Assembly (NCBI GenBank): GCA_965212145.1
Contig: CBDBUY010000005.1
Coordinates: 1-64,000, forward strand
Direction of reading: 5' to 3'
DNA: 64,000 nt
From: JAAEPI01 sp965212145
GTDB lineage: Bacteria; Bacteroidota; Bacteroidia; Cytophagales; Cyclobacteriaceae
Every line of letters begins with the position of its first letter. Within the stretch, counting starts at the first letter, position 1. The notes beneath the pieces were generated by a model, which was not told the DNA's origin, made no database searches, and saw nothing but the letters and a program-made list of their open reading frames with translations. Positions 35,514 through 44,644 of this stretch are shown here, in pieces. Position numbers and translations under genes: made by a program.

Positions 35514-36079
35514 GCTTAACCAATTTCCAGAGAGAAAAAATTACCCATTATTTCCAGACCGTTCTGGATCAGGATAGGAACGGGATTTTGGAAGAAAATG
35601 ACTTCATTGAAATAGGAGAGTCCCTTTGCATCCTTTGGCGCCATAAGCCAGGAACCCCCGAATATAAAGAAGTGCTTGAGCAGTGCAAAGGCAGTTGGCG
35701 GATGTTTGAGGGGTATTTTAGTAGGCAGGAGGGTGTTGCCGATTTGGATCAGTTTCTAAAGTTCTTCGATAAGATTCTCGAGGAGGGAAATCAGGAACTA
35801 TACAAGAAGTTTGTGATCCAGGTTGTGAGCGATGTTTTTGATTCGTTTGACCTCAATGGGGATGGAGTGATTTCAATCAACGAGTACGTGGACATGTTCA
35901 TGTGCTACCACATCAAGATTAAGTACTCGGCCAAGGCTTTCGTCAAGCTCGACAGAAATGGAGACGATCAAATCTCCAAGCAGGAGCTCCTGAAGGCCGT
36001 GGATGAATTCTTCCGATCTGACGATGAGAAAGATCCGGGAAACTGGTTGTTTGGATTCTGGGGAGATCGCGAGGAATAA
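35510..36079 (+). CDS. EF-hand calcium-binding protein, calerythrin-like
   Basis: A 189-residue soluble protein without signal peptide. Three canonical EF loops are visible: DQDRNGILEEND (about 20-31), DLNGDGVISINE (about 117-128) and DRNGDDQISKQE (about 151-162); a degenerate hand lies between the first two. The tail DPGNWLFGFWGD is characteristic of bacterial calerythrin / sarcoplasmic-type calcium buffers. It probably buffers or senses cytosolic Ca. Its pairing with an exported DUF4197 protein is unexplained. Confidence 0.88.
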   Translation: MSLTNFQREKITHYFQTVLDQDRNGILEENDFIEIGESLCILWRHKPGTPEYKEVLEQCKGSWRMFEGYFSRQEGVADLDQFLKFFDKILEEGNQELYKKFVIQVVSDVFDSFDLNGDGVISINEYVDMFMCYHIKIKYSAKAFVKLDRNGDDQISKQELLKAVDEFFRSDDEKDPGNWLFGFWGDREE

Positions 36080-36185
36080 TTAGATAACTCCCAAACTTCA
36101 TTTCAACTTTTTCAAGTTAACCAGTGCAATTCTTTTTTTCTCTAAATCTAAATGTTGGATTGCAGTAGGACAAACAACCTTATCG

Positions 36186-36503
36186 TTATGCTTGTGATTT
36201 TCGCTTTCTTCTGCTGTCTCGGTAGTGCTGGTGGATGGTTTGAATAAAACTGAGGATTACGCCCAAGCCGATGACGATATAAGCGAGTGTAAATAGCTTG
36301 CCGGCATCCGTTTCCGGAGAAAAGTCACCATACCCAATGGTCGTCAGCGTGATTACTGAAAAATAGAGCGAATCTATCCAGGTCCATCCTTCTAAATAAT
36401 GGAAAACCACCGTTCCTACAGCTAAAATGACATTGGTGGTGATGAGTAAGTCTCGATAGTCTTTGTCTTGAAGAAAAGAGCGAATGGTTTCGAAGAAAAT
36501 CAT
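36186..36503 (-). CDS. Minimal two-helix potassium channel
   Basis: A 105-residue Ion_trans_2 channel: helix 1 about 18-36, pore helix and selectivity filter TTIGYGDFSP (about 65-74), helix 2 about 79-99, then a basic tail RDSRRKRKS. There is no cytosolic RCK domain, so it is a KcsA-like pore unit. The gene stands alone, upstream of a strong terminator hairpin that ends the oligopeptidase gene. Confidence 0.88.
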   Translation of the reverse strand: MIFFETIRSFLQDKDYRDLLITTNVILAVGTVVFHYLEGWTWIDSLYFSVITLTTIGYGDFSPETDAGKLFTLAYIVIGLGVILSFIQTIHQHYRDSRRKRKSQA

Positions 36504-36515
36504 GGGCGGTACATT

Positions 36516-36572
36516 AAAAATTGAGGCTTAAAGTTGATCAGTTCAGATGAACCCGACAACCTTAAGCCTCAA
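36516..36572 (-). terminator. Long hairpin terminator of the oligopeptidase gene
   Basis: Inverted repeat of 16 bp with one G-T pair (TTGAGGCTTAAAGTTG versus its complement), inner stem GTTCA / TGAAC, and five T after it on the minus strand. It lies 20 bases past the oligopeptidase stop and also within the leader of the potassium-channel gene. Confidence 0.8.
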
Positions 36573-36591
36573 ACAATGAATTCCGCTACGA

Positions 36592-38760
36592 TTATTCAGT
36601 TATTCCTTCCAAATCCAGGAAGAAGGCATACTGAAGTGCCGTGGTTTTGTATCTCTTGAATCTACCGGATGCCCCGCCATGTCCTGCTTCCATGTCACAG
36701 TCCATGATAAGAATGTTGTCATCTGTTTTGTATTCTCGAAGCTTAGCTACCCACTTGGCTGGTTCCCAATATTGCACTTGCGAATCGAAAAGGCCGGTGG
36801 TCACGAGCATGTTTGGATAATCCTGCTCTGATACCTGATCGTACGGCGAATAGGAAAGCATGTACTCGTAGGAGTCCTTGTTTTTTGGATTTCCCCACTC
36901 GTCGAACTCATTGGTTGTCAGAGGAATAGATTCGTCGAGCATGGTGCTTACCACATCTACGAAAGGAACTGCTGCAACCACTCCATTAAAGAGTTCCGGA
37001 TTCATATTCACAATGGCTCCCATCAAAAGGCCTCCGGCGCTTCCGCCTTGCGCATACAGGTGATCTGCAGACGTGTAATCTTCTTCGATCAAATACTTGG
37101 CACAATCCACATAGTCGTTGAACGTATTTTGCTTCTTGAACATTTTCCCATCCTCGTACCACTGACGGCCCATTAATTGACCGCCTCGGATATGCGCTAT
37201 GGCAAATGCGAAACCTCTGTCAAGTAGTGATAGCCTGGTCGAACTGAAGTATGCATCGATGGTCGACCCATATGATCCATAGGCATAAAGAAGGAGCGGG
37301 CCATTTCCATCCTTCTTGAATCCTTTCTTGTAAACAATGGAGATCGGCACTTTAGCACCATCTCGAGCGGTTGCCCAGATTCGGTCTGTTTCGTATTCAT
37401 CGGGATTATGTCCACCCACTACTTCCGTTTGCTTTTTCAGCTCCTTTTCCTTCGAGTTCATGTCATAATCGTACGTAGAACTTGGAGTGGTCATGGACTG
37501 GTAGCCATATCGAAGCTTGGTCGTGTTGAAATCCACATTCTGAGTGGTGTAAGCAGCATAGGCTTTCTCACCGAAATCCAGGTAATGTTCATCTCCACTT
37601 GTTTGGTTGATAATGCGGATGTTAGTTAGTCCGGCCTCTCGTTCCGTTAGAACCAGATGATCCTTGAAAATGTCAGCACCCTGCAACAGAACCTCCTCAC
37701 GATGTGGGATGACTTCTTTCCAATTTTCCTGAGCTGTGTTATCCTCAGAAACTTCCATCAGCCGGAAGTTCTGTGCATCCCAATTCGTGCGGATATAAAA
37801 CTTATCATCGAAATGGTAAATGCTATACTCGTGCTCCTCCCCACGGGTAATGAACTGTTGAAATTCTCCGGTTGGATTATCAGCCTTTAAGATGTGATAA
37901 TCACTCACGAGCGTACTACTGTTGTAAATGATTACATACTCATCAGACTTGGAATTGTAAACACCAATGTAATAGCTTGGGTCTTTCTCCTCATAGACCA
38001 GCACATCCTCAGAAACGGGGGTGCCCAGTTTGTGTCTCCATACTTTCTCTGATAAAAGAGAAACAGGGTTTTTCGTGGTGTAGAAATAGTAATCTCCGTC
38101 TGCCGACCAAGCGCCACTTGCTGTGGTGTTGGGGATTTCATCATCGAGATAAAGTCCCGTTTCCAGATCTTTGAACCGGATCGTGTAAACGCGGCGACTG
38201 AGGGTGTCTTCACCAAAAGCGACCATCATGTTGTTGGGGCCAACATTGAGCGCTCCGGCATTGTAATAGCTGAATCCTTCGGCCAAGCCATTAACATTCA
38301 GGATGATTTCTTCTTCCGCCTCAAGTGATCCTTTTTTCCTGGCATAAATCGGATACTCTCCACCTTCCTCGAATCGGGTGTAGTACCAATACCCTTTGGA
38401 TAAATAAGGAACAGATGCATCGTCTTTCTTGATTCGGCCAACGATCTCATCGTAGAGTTTTTCTTGTAAATCCTCGGTGTGGGCCATTACCTTTTGCTTG
38501 TAGGCGTTTTCCTCGTCGAGGTAATTGAGGACGTCCATGGTCTGCTCGTCTTTCTCCTCAGCGATCTTTTGCTCGTCGGTCAGTCGCATCCAGAAATATG
38601 GATCCACGCGCGTGTGGCCATGCCATGTCATAACTGAGTCCTTCTTCTTGGCAACAGGTGCGTCCATTGATTTTGCTTTTTGTTCTGATTCTGACGAAGT
38701 GCCGCAACTTGAGATCAAAGTGATCACGGCCAGCGCCATTAGGTAGATTGATTTTTTCAT
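36592..38760 (-). CDS. S9A prolyl oligopeptidase / oligopeptidase B-like lipoprotein
   Basis: A 722-residue serine peptidase with a lipobox TLISSC near residue 19. An N-terminal seven-bladed propeller (about 60-450) precedes an alpha/beta-hydrolase domain. Catalytic Ser is in QGGSAGGLLMG, Asp in TGLFDSQVQYWEP and His in MEAGHGGASGRF. The arrangement resembles oligopeptidase B, which cuts short peptides after basic residues; exact specificity is uncertain. Lipidation places it outside the cytoplasm, unlike E. coli PtrB. Confidence 0.92.
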   Translation of the reverse strand: MKKSIYLMALAVITLISSCGTSSESEQKAKSMDAPVAKKKDSVMTWHGHTRVDPYFWMRLTDEQKIAEEKDEQTMDVLNYLDEENAYKQKVMAHTEDLQEKLYDEIVGRIKKDDASVPYLSKGYWYYTRFEEGGEYPIYARKKGSLEAEEEIILNVNGLAEGFSYYNAGALNVGPNNMMVAFGEDTLSRRVYTIRFKDLETGLYLDDEIPNTTASGAWSADGDYYFYTTKNPVSLLSEKVWRHKLGTPVSEDVLVYEEKDPSYYIGVYNSKSDEYVIIYNSSTLVSDYHILKADNPTGEFQQFITRGEEHEYSIYHFDDKFYIRTNWDAQNFRLMEVSEDNTAQENWKEVIPHREEVLLQGADIFKDHLVLTEREAGLTNIRIINQTSGDEHYLDFGEKAYAAYTTQNVDFNTTKLRYGYQSMTTPSSTYDYDMNSKEKELKKQTEVVGGHNPDEYETDRIWATARDGAKVPISIVYKKGFKKDGNGPLLLYAYGSYGSTIDAYFSSTRLSLLDRGFAFAIAHIRGGQLMGRQWYEDGKMFKKQNTFNDYVDCAKYLIEEDYTSADHLYAQGGSAGGLLMGAIVNMNPELFNGVVAAVPFVDVVSTMLDESIPLTTNEFDEWGNPKNKDSYEYMLSYSPYDQVSEQDYPNMLVTTGLFDSQVQYWEPAKWVAKLREYKTDDNILIMDCDMEAGHGGASGRFKRYKTTALQYAFFLDLEGITE

Positions 38761-38841
38761 TTCAAGAGTTTTTGGGTGTTCCCAAAAGTAGACAAACGCA
38801 CTCTTAAAATTTATTGACTCGTTTCTGATTTACAGGAGTGG

Positions 38842-39450
38842 CTATTTTACTTCAAAGCTGAACATTTCCGTGCCTTCGATATAGCCTGTTAGTCTGTCGC
38901 CAATCTTTACCGGTCCGACTCCTTTGGGCGTACCCGTGAAAATGATGTCCCCGGTTTTGAGGAGAATGAATTTGGAGATTTCAGCGATCACTTCATCGAT
39001 AGGCCAGAGCATCAGGTTGGTGTTCCCTTGCTGAACAGTCTCTCCATTTTTGTCCAGATGGAAATTTAGATTGGCCATGTCAAAATCCTTTTTGGGAATG
39101 AAATTGGAAATAGGAGCCGATCCATTGAAAGCTTTGGCTCGCTCCCATGGAAGGCCTTTTTCTTTGACTTTGGTTTGGATATCCCTAGCGGTAAAGTCTA
39201 CACCCAAACCAATTTCATCGTAATATCCAGAGGCAAATTCAGGTGCAATCGACTTGCCTTCCTTTTTAATTTTCACCAGGACTTCTACCTCGTGATGGAT
39301 GTCATCGGAGAAATCGGGATGATAGAATGGTTCGTTGTTTTTGAGTAGCGCCGTGTCCGGCTTCATGAAGATGACGGGCTCATCAGGTCGCTCATTCCCA
39401 AGTTCTGAAATGTGGTCGGCATAGTTTCGACCGATGCAGATGATTTTCAT
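38842..39450 (-). CDS. Fumarylacetoacetate hydrolase family protein
   Basis: A 202-residue FAH-superfamily enzyme of the short type (YcgM/FAHD1-like). It starts KIICIGRNYADHISELGN, then metal-site EVEVLVKI, DFTARDIQ, and FTGTPKGVGPVKIGD near the end. Members cleave C-C bonds in acylpyruvates or decarboxylate oxaloacetate; the substrate is not readable here. Confidence 0.92.
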   Translation of the reverse strand: MKIICIGRNYADHISELGNERPDEPVIFMKPDTALLKNNEPFYHPDFSDDIHHEVEVLVKIKKEGKSIAPEFASGYYDEIGLGVDFTARDIQTKVKEKGLPWERAKAFNGSAPISNFIPKKDFDMANLNFHLDKNGETVQQGNTNLMLWPIDEVIAEISKFILLKTGDIIFTGTPKGVGPVKIGDRLTGYIEGTEMFSFEVK

Positions 39451-39504
39451 AGCGCGAATTTACTATCGTCATTCCGGTTTTCGAGGCACTCGGAATCTCA
39501 TAAA

Positions 39505-40812
39505 TCAACCAACAAATTCCTTCGCTGGTTCGACCACATCCACATGACCCTCTGGATTGATTTCTGTCAATTCTACTGGTACCAGTTGATTGATTAATTC
39601 AGGATCGTATTTTCTGCCAACGCGAATGTAGTTCTCCGTAAAGCCATGCATGCGGCTGTTTTCCACGTCCGCTTCGAAGAGCACGGTGAACTTCTGCCCA
39701 ATATGCTGCTCGTAAAAATGCCTTCTCTTCTTCTCAGAAAGTGTTCGGAGCATTTTGGATCTCTTTTGTCGTTCGGCCACCGGCACCACGCCATCCATGT
39801 CTACAGCCTTGGTGTTATCCCGCTCAGAGTAAGTGAAAACATGTAGATAAGAGATGTTCAGATCGTTTAGGAAATTATAAGTGGTCAGGAACTCCTCTTC
39901 GGTTTCTCCCGGAAATCCCGTGATCACATCCACGCCGATGCAGCATTTAGGCATCAATGATTTGATTTTCTCTGCGCGCATCTTGTACAACCCGGACAAG
40001 TATCGGCGGTTCATGCTCTTCAGAATCGCATCACTTCCGGATTGCAAGGGAATGTGAAAGTGAGGTACGAACTTTTTGGATTGGGCTACAAATTCAATGA
40101 CTTCATCTGCCAGGAGGTTGGGTTCGATCGACGATATTCTGAATCGGTCGATTCCCTCCACTTCGTCCAATGCCTTGATCAGGTCGATGAACTTCTCTTT
40201 CCGCTTTCCCTCCTGAATGCCGAAATCTCCAATATTCACCCCGGTCAACACGACCTCCTTAACTTCGGTTTTACCGATTTCCTCCGCTTGCCGAACAATG
40301 TTTTCAATGGTGTCGCTTCGGCTTTTTCCTCGAGCCAAAGGGATGGTACAAAACGCACACCCATAATTGCACCCGTCCTGGACTTTTAGGAAGGTTCTGG
40401 TGCGGTCTCCCATGGAGTAGGAGGCATTGAAACGTTTGGCTTCCTGAATTTCCGTGGCAAAGACCCCTCCATGCGTAAAGTCATTGAGCCGATCAAAGAT
40501 TTCGAATTTCTCATTGGCGCCTAGCACAGCATCCACACCGGGGATTTCAGAGATTTCTTTAGGCTTGAGCTGTGCGTAGCAGCCAATGATGGTCACGAAA
40601 CTGTTCGGGGAGATCTTCTTTGCTTCCTTGACAATCTTTCGGCACTTCTTGTCAGCATTTTCCGTCACCGAGCAAGTGTTTATGACGAACACATCTGGCT
40701 CATCGGTGAAGTCCACTTTCTGATACCCTTGCTCCATAGCCTTTCTGGCGATGGTGGAGGTTTCAGAGAAATTCAGCTTACAGCCGAGCGTGTAGAATGC
40801 GACTTTTTTCAT
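39505..40812 (-). CDS. mtaB: tRNA t6A37 methylthiotransferase MtaB
   Basis: A 435-residue radical-SAM methylthiotransferase that converts t6A to ms2t6A at position 37 of tRNA. The N-terminal UPF0004 domain has YTLGCKLNFSE, INTCSVTENADKKC and GCYAQ (three cysteines for one Fe-S cluster). The radical SAM motif is CNYGCAFC (CxxxCxxC), with PLQSGSD later. A C-terminal TRAM domain covers about 375-435. The YTLGCKxN start and size match MtaB rather than MiaB or RimO. Confidence 0.94.
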   Translation of the reverse strand: MKKVAFYTLGCKLNFSETSTIARKAMEQGYQKVDFTDEPDVFVINTCSVTENADKKCRKIVKEAKKISPNSFVTIIGCYAQLKPKEISEIPGVDAVLGANEKFEIFDRLNDFTHGGVFATEIQEAKRFNASYSMGDRTRTFLKVQDGCNYGCAFCTIPLARGKSRSDTIENIVRQAEEIGKTEVKEVVLTGVNIGDFGIQEGKRKEKFIDLIKALDEVEGIDRFRISSIEPNLLADEVIEFVAQSKKFVPHFHIPLQSGSDAILKSMNRRYLSGLYKMRAEKIKSLMPKCCIGVDVITGFPGETEEEFLTTYNFLNDLNISYLHVFTYSERDNTKAVDMDGVVPVAERQKRSKMLRTLSEKKRRHFYEQHIGQKFTVLFEADVENSRMHGFTENYIRVGRKYDPELINQLVPVELTEINPEGHVDVVEPAKEFVG

Positions 40813-40840
40813 TGGGGTGGCAAAGGTAGGAGGGAAGCCA

Positions 40841-41842
40841 TTAAAATATCGAAGCTTGCTTTTCTTTCAGACTTCTCTTCTTACCGGTGATATGATCTAT
40901 GATCATCTCCGCATGCACTCTGGAATTTTCGATGAACCAAACATTCGTTTTTAAACCTCCGCAAATCACCCCGGCCAGGTAAATGCCAGGTACGTTGGTT
41001 TCCATGGTTTCTTCATGGTAAACCGGGGTTTTGAACTCATCCTTCCCAATTTCAATACCGAGATGTTTCAGAAAAGAAAAATCCGGCTGGTAACCGGTCA
41101 TGGCCAGTACAAAATCATTGTCAATGACCTGCGGGCCATCCGGTGTTTCAAACTCCACAGTCGTTTCCGTGATCTTCGTGATGTTGGAATTGAAGTGCGC
41201 GGTGATGGAGCCTTCTTTAATCCGGTTGTTAATGTCCGGACGCACCCAGTACTTCACTCGTGGATTGATCTCCGGCTCTCGGATAATCATGGTAACAGAT
41301 TTTGCTCCCTTTCTGTAAACTTCTAGCGCTACATCCACGCTTGAATTAGCCGCACCCACCACCACCACATTCATATCGAAGTAGGGGTGGGGCTCGTCGT
41401 AGTAATGCTTGACTTTTGGTAAATCCTCTCCCGGAACATTGAGCAGGTAAGGGAGATCGTAGAAACCCGTGGCGAGGACGATATATTTAGATTTGATCAC
41501 GCTTTTGGAGGTTTGCGTGAGGAATCCTGATTCTTCTTTAATTACCGATTCCACCTTCTCATAAAGTCGCGTTTTCAACTTCCAGGATGACGCTACCCTG
41601 CGATAGTATTCCAGCGCTTCAGCTCGTACGGGTTTTGGGTTGTGCGAGATAAACGGCACGTCACCAATCTCCAGCCGATCAGAAGTAGAGAAAAACGTCA
41701 TGTTCTTGGGGTAGTTGTAGAGCGAATTGACCAGACATCCCTTGTCCACAATCACATAAGACTTGCCTGCTTTCTCTGCCTCTATGCCACAGGCCAGCCC
41801 AATGGGTCCGGCTCCAATGATCAAAATATCTACCTCTGTCAT
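40841..41842 (-). CDS. ypdA: YpdA-family bacillithiol disulfide reductase
   Basis: A 333-residue FAD/NAD(P)H oxidoreductase. FAD site IIGAGPIGLACGIEAEKAG, NAD(P) site VVVGAANSSVDVALEVYRKG, ATGFYD and the YQPDFSFL / GIYLAGV region match YpdA, the NADPH-dependent reductase of bacillithiol disulfide in Firmicutes and Bacteroidota. The typical thioredoxin-reductase CxxC is missing, as expected. Presence suggests the organism uses bacillithiol. Confidence 0.9.
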   Translation of the reverse strand: MTEVDILIIGAGPIGLACGIEAEKAGKSYVIVDKGCLVNSLYNYPKNMTFFSTSDRLEIGDVPFISHNPKPVRAEALEYYRRVASSWKLKTRLYEKVESVIKEESGFLTQTSKSVIKSKYIVLATGFYDLPYLLNVPGEDLPKVKHYYDEPHPYFDMNVVVVGAANSSVDVALEVYRKGAKSVTMIIREPEINPRVKYWVRPDINNRIKEGSITAHFNSNITKITETTVEFETPDGPQVIDNDFVLAMTGYQPDFSFLKHLGIEIGKDEFKTPVYHEETMETNVPGIYLAGVICGGLKTNVWFIENSRVHAEMIIDHITGKKRSLKEKQASIF

Positions 41843-41880
41843 GGAGCAAAGGTAGGATTGGAAAGTTTTAAGAAATGCGC

Positions 41881-43014
41881 TTATCTTCTTTTCATTGGAT
41901 AATCTACCTTCTCTACTTCATAGCCGATCAACTTTTCAATCCGCTTCATCTTGTAGCCATCCTCCTTGGTAATCAAAGTGATCGCAATTCCATCACTCTG
42001 TGCTCTGGCTGTTCGTCCGACTCTGTGCACGTAATCTTCTGCATCACCCGGCACGTCATAGTTCACCACCAGATCAATTTCCTTGATGTCGATCCCACGG
42101 CTCATCACATCTGTAGCGACCAAAATTCTCAGTCGTTTTGCCCGGAACTTAAGCAGGATTTCTTCTCGTTCCGATTGTTTCAAGATAGACGAAACACCCA
42201 TAGCTTCCAGCCCTTCCTTTTTCAATCCTCGCACGATGGATGCCACTTTCACTTTCGTCGAACTAAAAATGATTATGCTTTTTAGCTGTTCGGATCGTTT
42301 CAAGATCTTGGTGATCAGTTCGGTTTTGTAGCCTTCCTCGACTCGGTAAGCTTCTTGACTTACTTTTTCCGCAGGTTTGGACAATTCCAAAATGATGGAT
42401 TCAGGTTTGTTCAGAATCGTTTTCGCGAGCTTTTCGATTTTGGGTGCCATTGTCGCGCTGAACATCGACGTGTGTTTTAGACCAGGTAAATGCGACTTGA
42501 TTTTGATGATGTCATCGTAGAAATTCATGTCGAGCATTCTGTCCGCCTCGTCAAGGATCAAATGCGTGACTTCATCGAATTTCACATAGCCCATGTTTAA
42601 GTGAGAGATCAGTTTCCCCGGGGTGGCCACTACGATATCAGCGCCCGTGGTGAGTGCCGTTTTTTGCTGAGCCCATTCTTGTCCGTCCCCACCACCATAA
42701 ACGGCAATGGAGTGAACAGGCAAGAAGTAACTGAATCCTTCAATCTGCTGATCAATCTGAAGTGCCAGCTCTCGAGTAGGTACCAAAATCAAAACCTTCA
42801 CGTGATTAGGGCTCGGATTTTCTGCCATGGTGTGAAGAGAGGGGAGCACGAATGCTGCCGTCTTACCTGTTCCGGTCTGCGCACAGGCAATTAGGTCTTT
42901 TTGATTGAGAATGTGCGGAATGGCAAACTCCTGAATAGGTGTTGCTTCCTTGAAGCCCATGTAAGAAAGGGCTTCCATTATTTTATCGTGTAAGTTGAAT
43001 TGGTCAAATGTCAT
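41881..43014 (-). CDS. DEAD-box RNA helicase
   Basis: A 377-residue ATP-dependent RNA helicase core. Motifs: Q motif (GFKEATPIQ), I ACAQTGTGKTAAF, Ia PTRELA, Ib TPGKL, II LDEADRMLD, III SATM, V ATDVMSRGID and VI HRVGRTAR. There is no long C-terminal extension. The ATG at 43014 is used; the frame is open three codons upstream from a TTG. A CATCTTTG box (minus strand, 43028-43021) lies just before the ATG, suggesting a leaderless or very short-leader transcript. Confidence 0.94.
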   Translation of the reverse strand: MTFDQFNLHDKIMEALSYMGFKEATPIQEFAIPHILNQKDLIACAQTGTGKTAAFVLPSLHTMAENPSPNHVKVLILVPTRELALQIDQQIEGFSYFLPVHSIAVYGGGDGQEWAQQKTALTTGADIVVATPGKLISHLNMGYVKFDEVTHLILDEADRMLDMNFYDDIIKIKSHLPGLKHTSMFSATMAPKIEKLAKTILNKPESIILELSKPAEKVSQEAYRVEEGYKTELITKILKRSEQLKSIIIFSSTKVKVASIVRGLKKEGLEAMGVSSILKQSEREEILLKFRAKRLRILVATDVMSRGIDIKEIDLVVNYDVPGDAEDYVHRVGRTARAQSDGIAITLITKEDGYKMKRIEKLIGYEVEKVDYPMKRR

Positions 43015-43078
43015 CGGCCGCAAAGATGAAGCATTCCAAAGAATCGGCTTTCGAAATCTTTCTAGGCAATTAATAGAC

Positions 43079-43086
43079 TAACTTTG
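43079..43086 (+). promoter_or_regulatory. -7 box for the second desaturase
   Basis: TAACTTTG is an exact TAnnTTTG match, 39 bases before the ATG at 43125. No -33 match at the right distance. Confidence 0.5.
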
Positions 43087-43124
43087 TAATGAACCTTTTA
43101 AGAAGATAATTACTTAGCTACTCC

Positions 43125-44177
43125 ATGAATCAACAGCAGATAAACGCCGAGATAAAGAAGAAACTAGCCAATTGGAAAACCATGATCCGGGAGTACCAGG
43201 TGCCAGATAACAAAAAGGCGTTATTCCAGTTGCTGAGTACTTTCCTTCCATTCATCGGGATTTGGATTGCGATCTACTTTGTCATTCAGTACTCTGTTCT
43301 CTGGAGCATCCCGTTGTTCTGCCTGAATGCCCTTTTCCTGTTCCGAATCTTCGTGATACAACATGATTGTGGTCATTACTCGTTTTTCAATTCCAGAAAA
43401 TGGAACAAGTTCGTGGGCTATTTGTGCAGCGTCTTCAGTTTTATTCCATTTGATTATTGGTCCAGGATTCACAGTTTTCACCATGGCCATACCGGTCAGT
43501 TGGAAGTGCGTGAGATTGGAGACATCCCAACGATTACCGTAAAAGAGTATGAAGAAAGAAGCTGGTTTGGGAGGTTGAAGTACCGTGTGTTTAGGTTTCC
43601 AATTGTGACTTTCGTTATTTCTCCGGTGTATTATTTCCTGATTTCTTGTCGTGTTCCAACAATCACTTTTGGGAAACTAGGGAAGTACCTGAAAATCATT
43701 TTAAAAGACAATTTTTGGATTGCCCTCACTTATGGGGTGGTGGGTACACTCGTGGGATGGCCAATGTTTTTGCTGATCCAGTTCATCCTGATATTTATGT
43801 TTGGCGTGGCGGCCTTTTGGTTTTTCTATGTGCAGCACCAACATGAGTTTTCTTACAAGCAATGGAAGGAAAACTGGGATTATGTGTTGTCGGCTATTCG
43901 AGGGAGTACTTATTACAAATTGCCAAAACTCTTCCAGTGGTTCACTGGGAACATTGGCTTCCACCACATTCACCACTTGAGTAGCCTGATTCCAAATTAT
44001 AATCTACCGAAGTGCTTCAAAGAGCAGCCCGATCTCAGTAAGTATGTATCGGTGGTTAAATTCTGGCCCAGTCTCAAAATGATGCACTACAAGCTTTGGG
44101 ATGAGGAGCGCCAGAAGATGATTCGTTTCTCAGAGTATTACAAACTTCGGGCAATCGCTCAAAGGTCCGCGTCTTAA
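43125..44177 (+). CDS. Fatty-acid desaturase (DesA/omega-6-like)
   Basis: A 350-residue membrane di-iron desaturase, not closely similar to the one at 865. Histidine boxes: QHDCGHYSF (HDxxH, near residue 83), HSFHHGHTG (near 117) and GFHHIHHLS (HxxHH, near 283), the pattern of acyl-lipid delta-12/omega-3 desaturases. Four or more hydrophobic segments surround the boxes. The two desaturases in the window probably act at different acyl positions, allowing membrane fluidity control. Confidence 0.92.
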   Translation: MNQQQINAEIKKKLANWKTMIREYQVPDNKKALFQLLSTFLPFIGIWIAIYFVIQYSVLWSIPLFCLNALFLFRIFVIQHDCGHYSFFNSRKWNKFVGYLCSVFSFIPFDYWSRIHSFHHGHTGQLEVREIGDIPTITVKEYEERSWFGRLKYRVFRFPIVTFVISPVYYFLISCRVPTITFGKLGKYLKIILKDNFWIALTYGVVGTLVGWPMFLLIQFILIFMFGVAAFWFFYVQHQHEFSYKQWKENWDYVLSAIRGSTYYKLPKLFQWFTGNIGFHHIHHLSSLIPNYNLPKCFKEQPDLSKYVSVVKFWPSLKMMHYKLWDEERQKMIRFSEYYKLRAIAQRSAS

Positions 44178-44211
44178 TACAGACTTCATTTCTGGCATTC
44201 CCCCGAGGTTA

Positions 44212-44280
44212 AACTAAAAAATTAGTTGATTGTTTGTTTTTATGAACTAAAGATTTAGTTTTGAAACTAAGAATTTAGTT
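44212..44280 (+). promoter_or_regulatory. Three BlaI-type operators before the repressor gene
   Basis: Three 16-bp inverted repeats AACTAA-N4-TTAGTT: 44212-44227, 44245-44260 and 44265-44280. Start-to-start spacing is 33 and 20 bp, near three and two helical turns, so repressor dimers would lie on the same face. The last ends one base before the start codon. They cover the region above the -33, the -7 box and the transcription start, so they fit autorepression. Confidence 0.88.
44233..44263 (+). promoter_or_regulatory. Promoter of the blaI-blaR1-like operon
   Basis: TTTG (44233-44236), exactly 19 bases, then TAGTTTTG (44256-44263), a full match to TTTG-N19-TAnnTTTG. The start of transcription should fall near 44270, inside the third operator, giving a leader of about 12 bases. 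Confidence 0.85.
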
Positions 44281-44281
44281 T

Positions 44282-44644
44282 ATGAAAGAATTGACCAAAG
44301 CAGAGGAGGAGATCATGCAAGTTTTATGGGAGCTGGAAACAGCTTTTGTAAAAGAGGTGATCGAAAGGATGCCCGAACCAAAACCTGCTTACAACACTGT
44401 CTCCACCATTGTGCGGATTCTGGAGCAAAAGGGTTTCGTAGGGCACGAAGCACTTGGTAAGTCCCATCGATATTTTCCGCTGATGTCCAAAGAGGACTAC
44501 ACCAAGCAATTCATGAAGGGATTCGTGTCCAAATACTTCAGTGGATCCTACCAGCAGATGGTTTCTTTCTTCACCAAGGAGGACAATCTCTCAATCGAAG
44601 AGTTGGAAGAATTAATGCAAGAACTCAAAAATTCAGAATCATGA
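44282..44644 (+). CDS. BlaI/MecI-family transcriptional repressor
   Basis: A 120-residue winged-helix repressor: KELTKAEEEIMQVLWEL (helix 1), KPAYNTVSTIVRILEQKGFV (recognition helix) and HRYFPLMSKEDY (wing), with a helical C-terminal dimerisation half. Family members are inactivated by proteolysis triggered by a BlaR1/MecR1 sensor. The M56 sensor gene overlaps its stop by four bases. Three matched operators over its own promoter indicate autorepression. In Bacteroidota this pair is often not linked to a beta-lactamase, and none is in the window. Confidence 0.94.
   Translation: MKELTKAEEEIMQVLWELETAFVKEVIERMPEPKPAYNTVSTIVRILEQKGFVGHEALGKSHRYFPLMSKEDYTKQFMKGFVSKYFSGSYQQMVSFFTKEDNLSIEELEELMQELKNSES

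Noticed and set aside
35510..36079. Eukaryotic contamination because of EF hands
   Set aside because: Calerythrin-like proteins occur in bacteria, and the gene overlaps a typical bacterial DUF4197 gene by four bases.
36516..36572. Riboswitch upstream of the potassium channel
   Set aside because: The structure is a simple long hairpin followed by T residues just after the oligopeptidase stop; a terminator explains it, and no ligand-binding core is seen.
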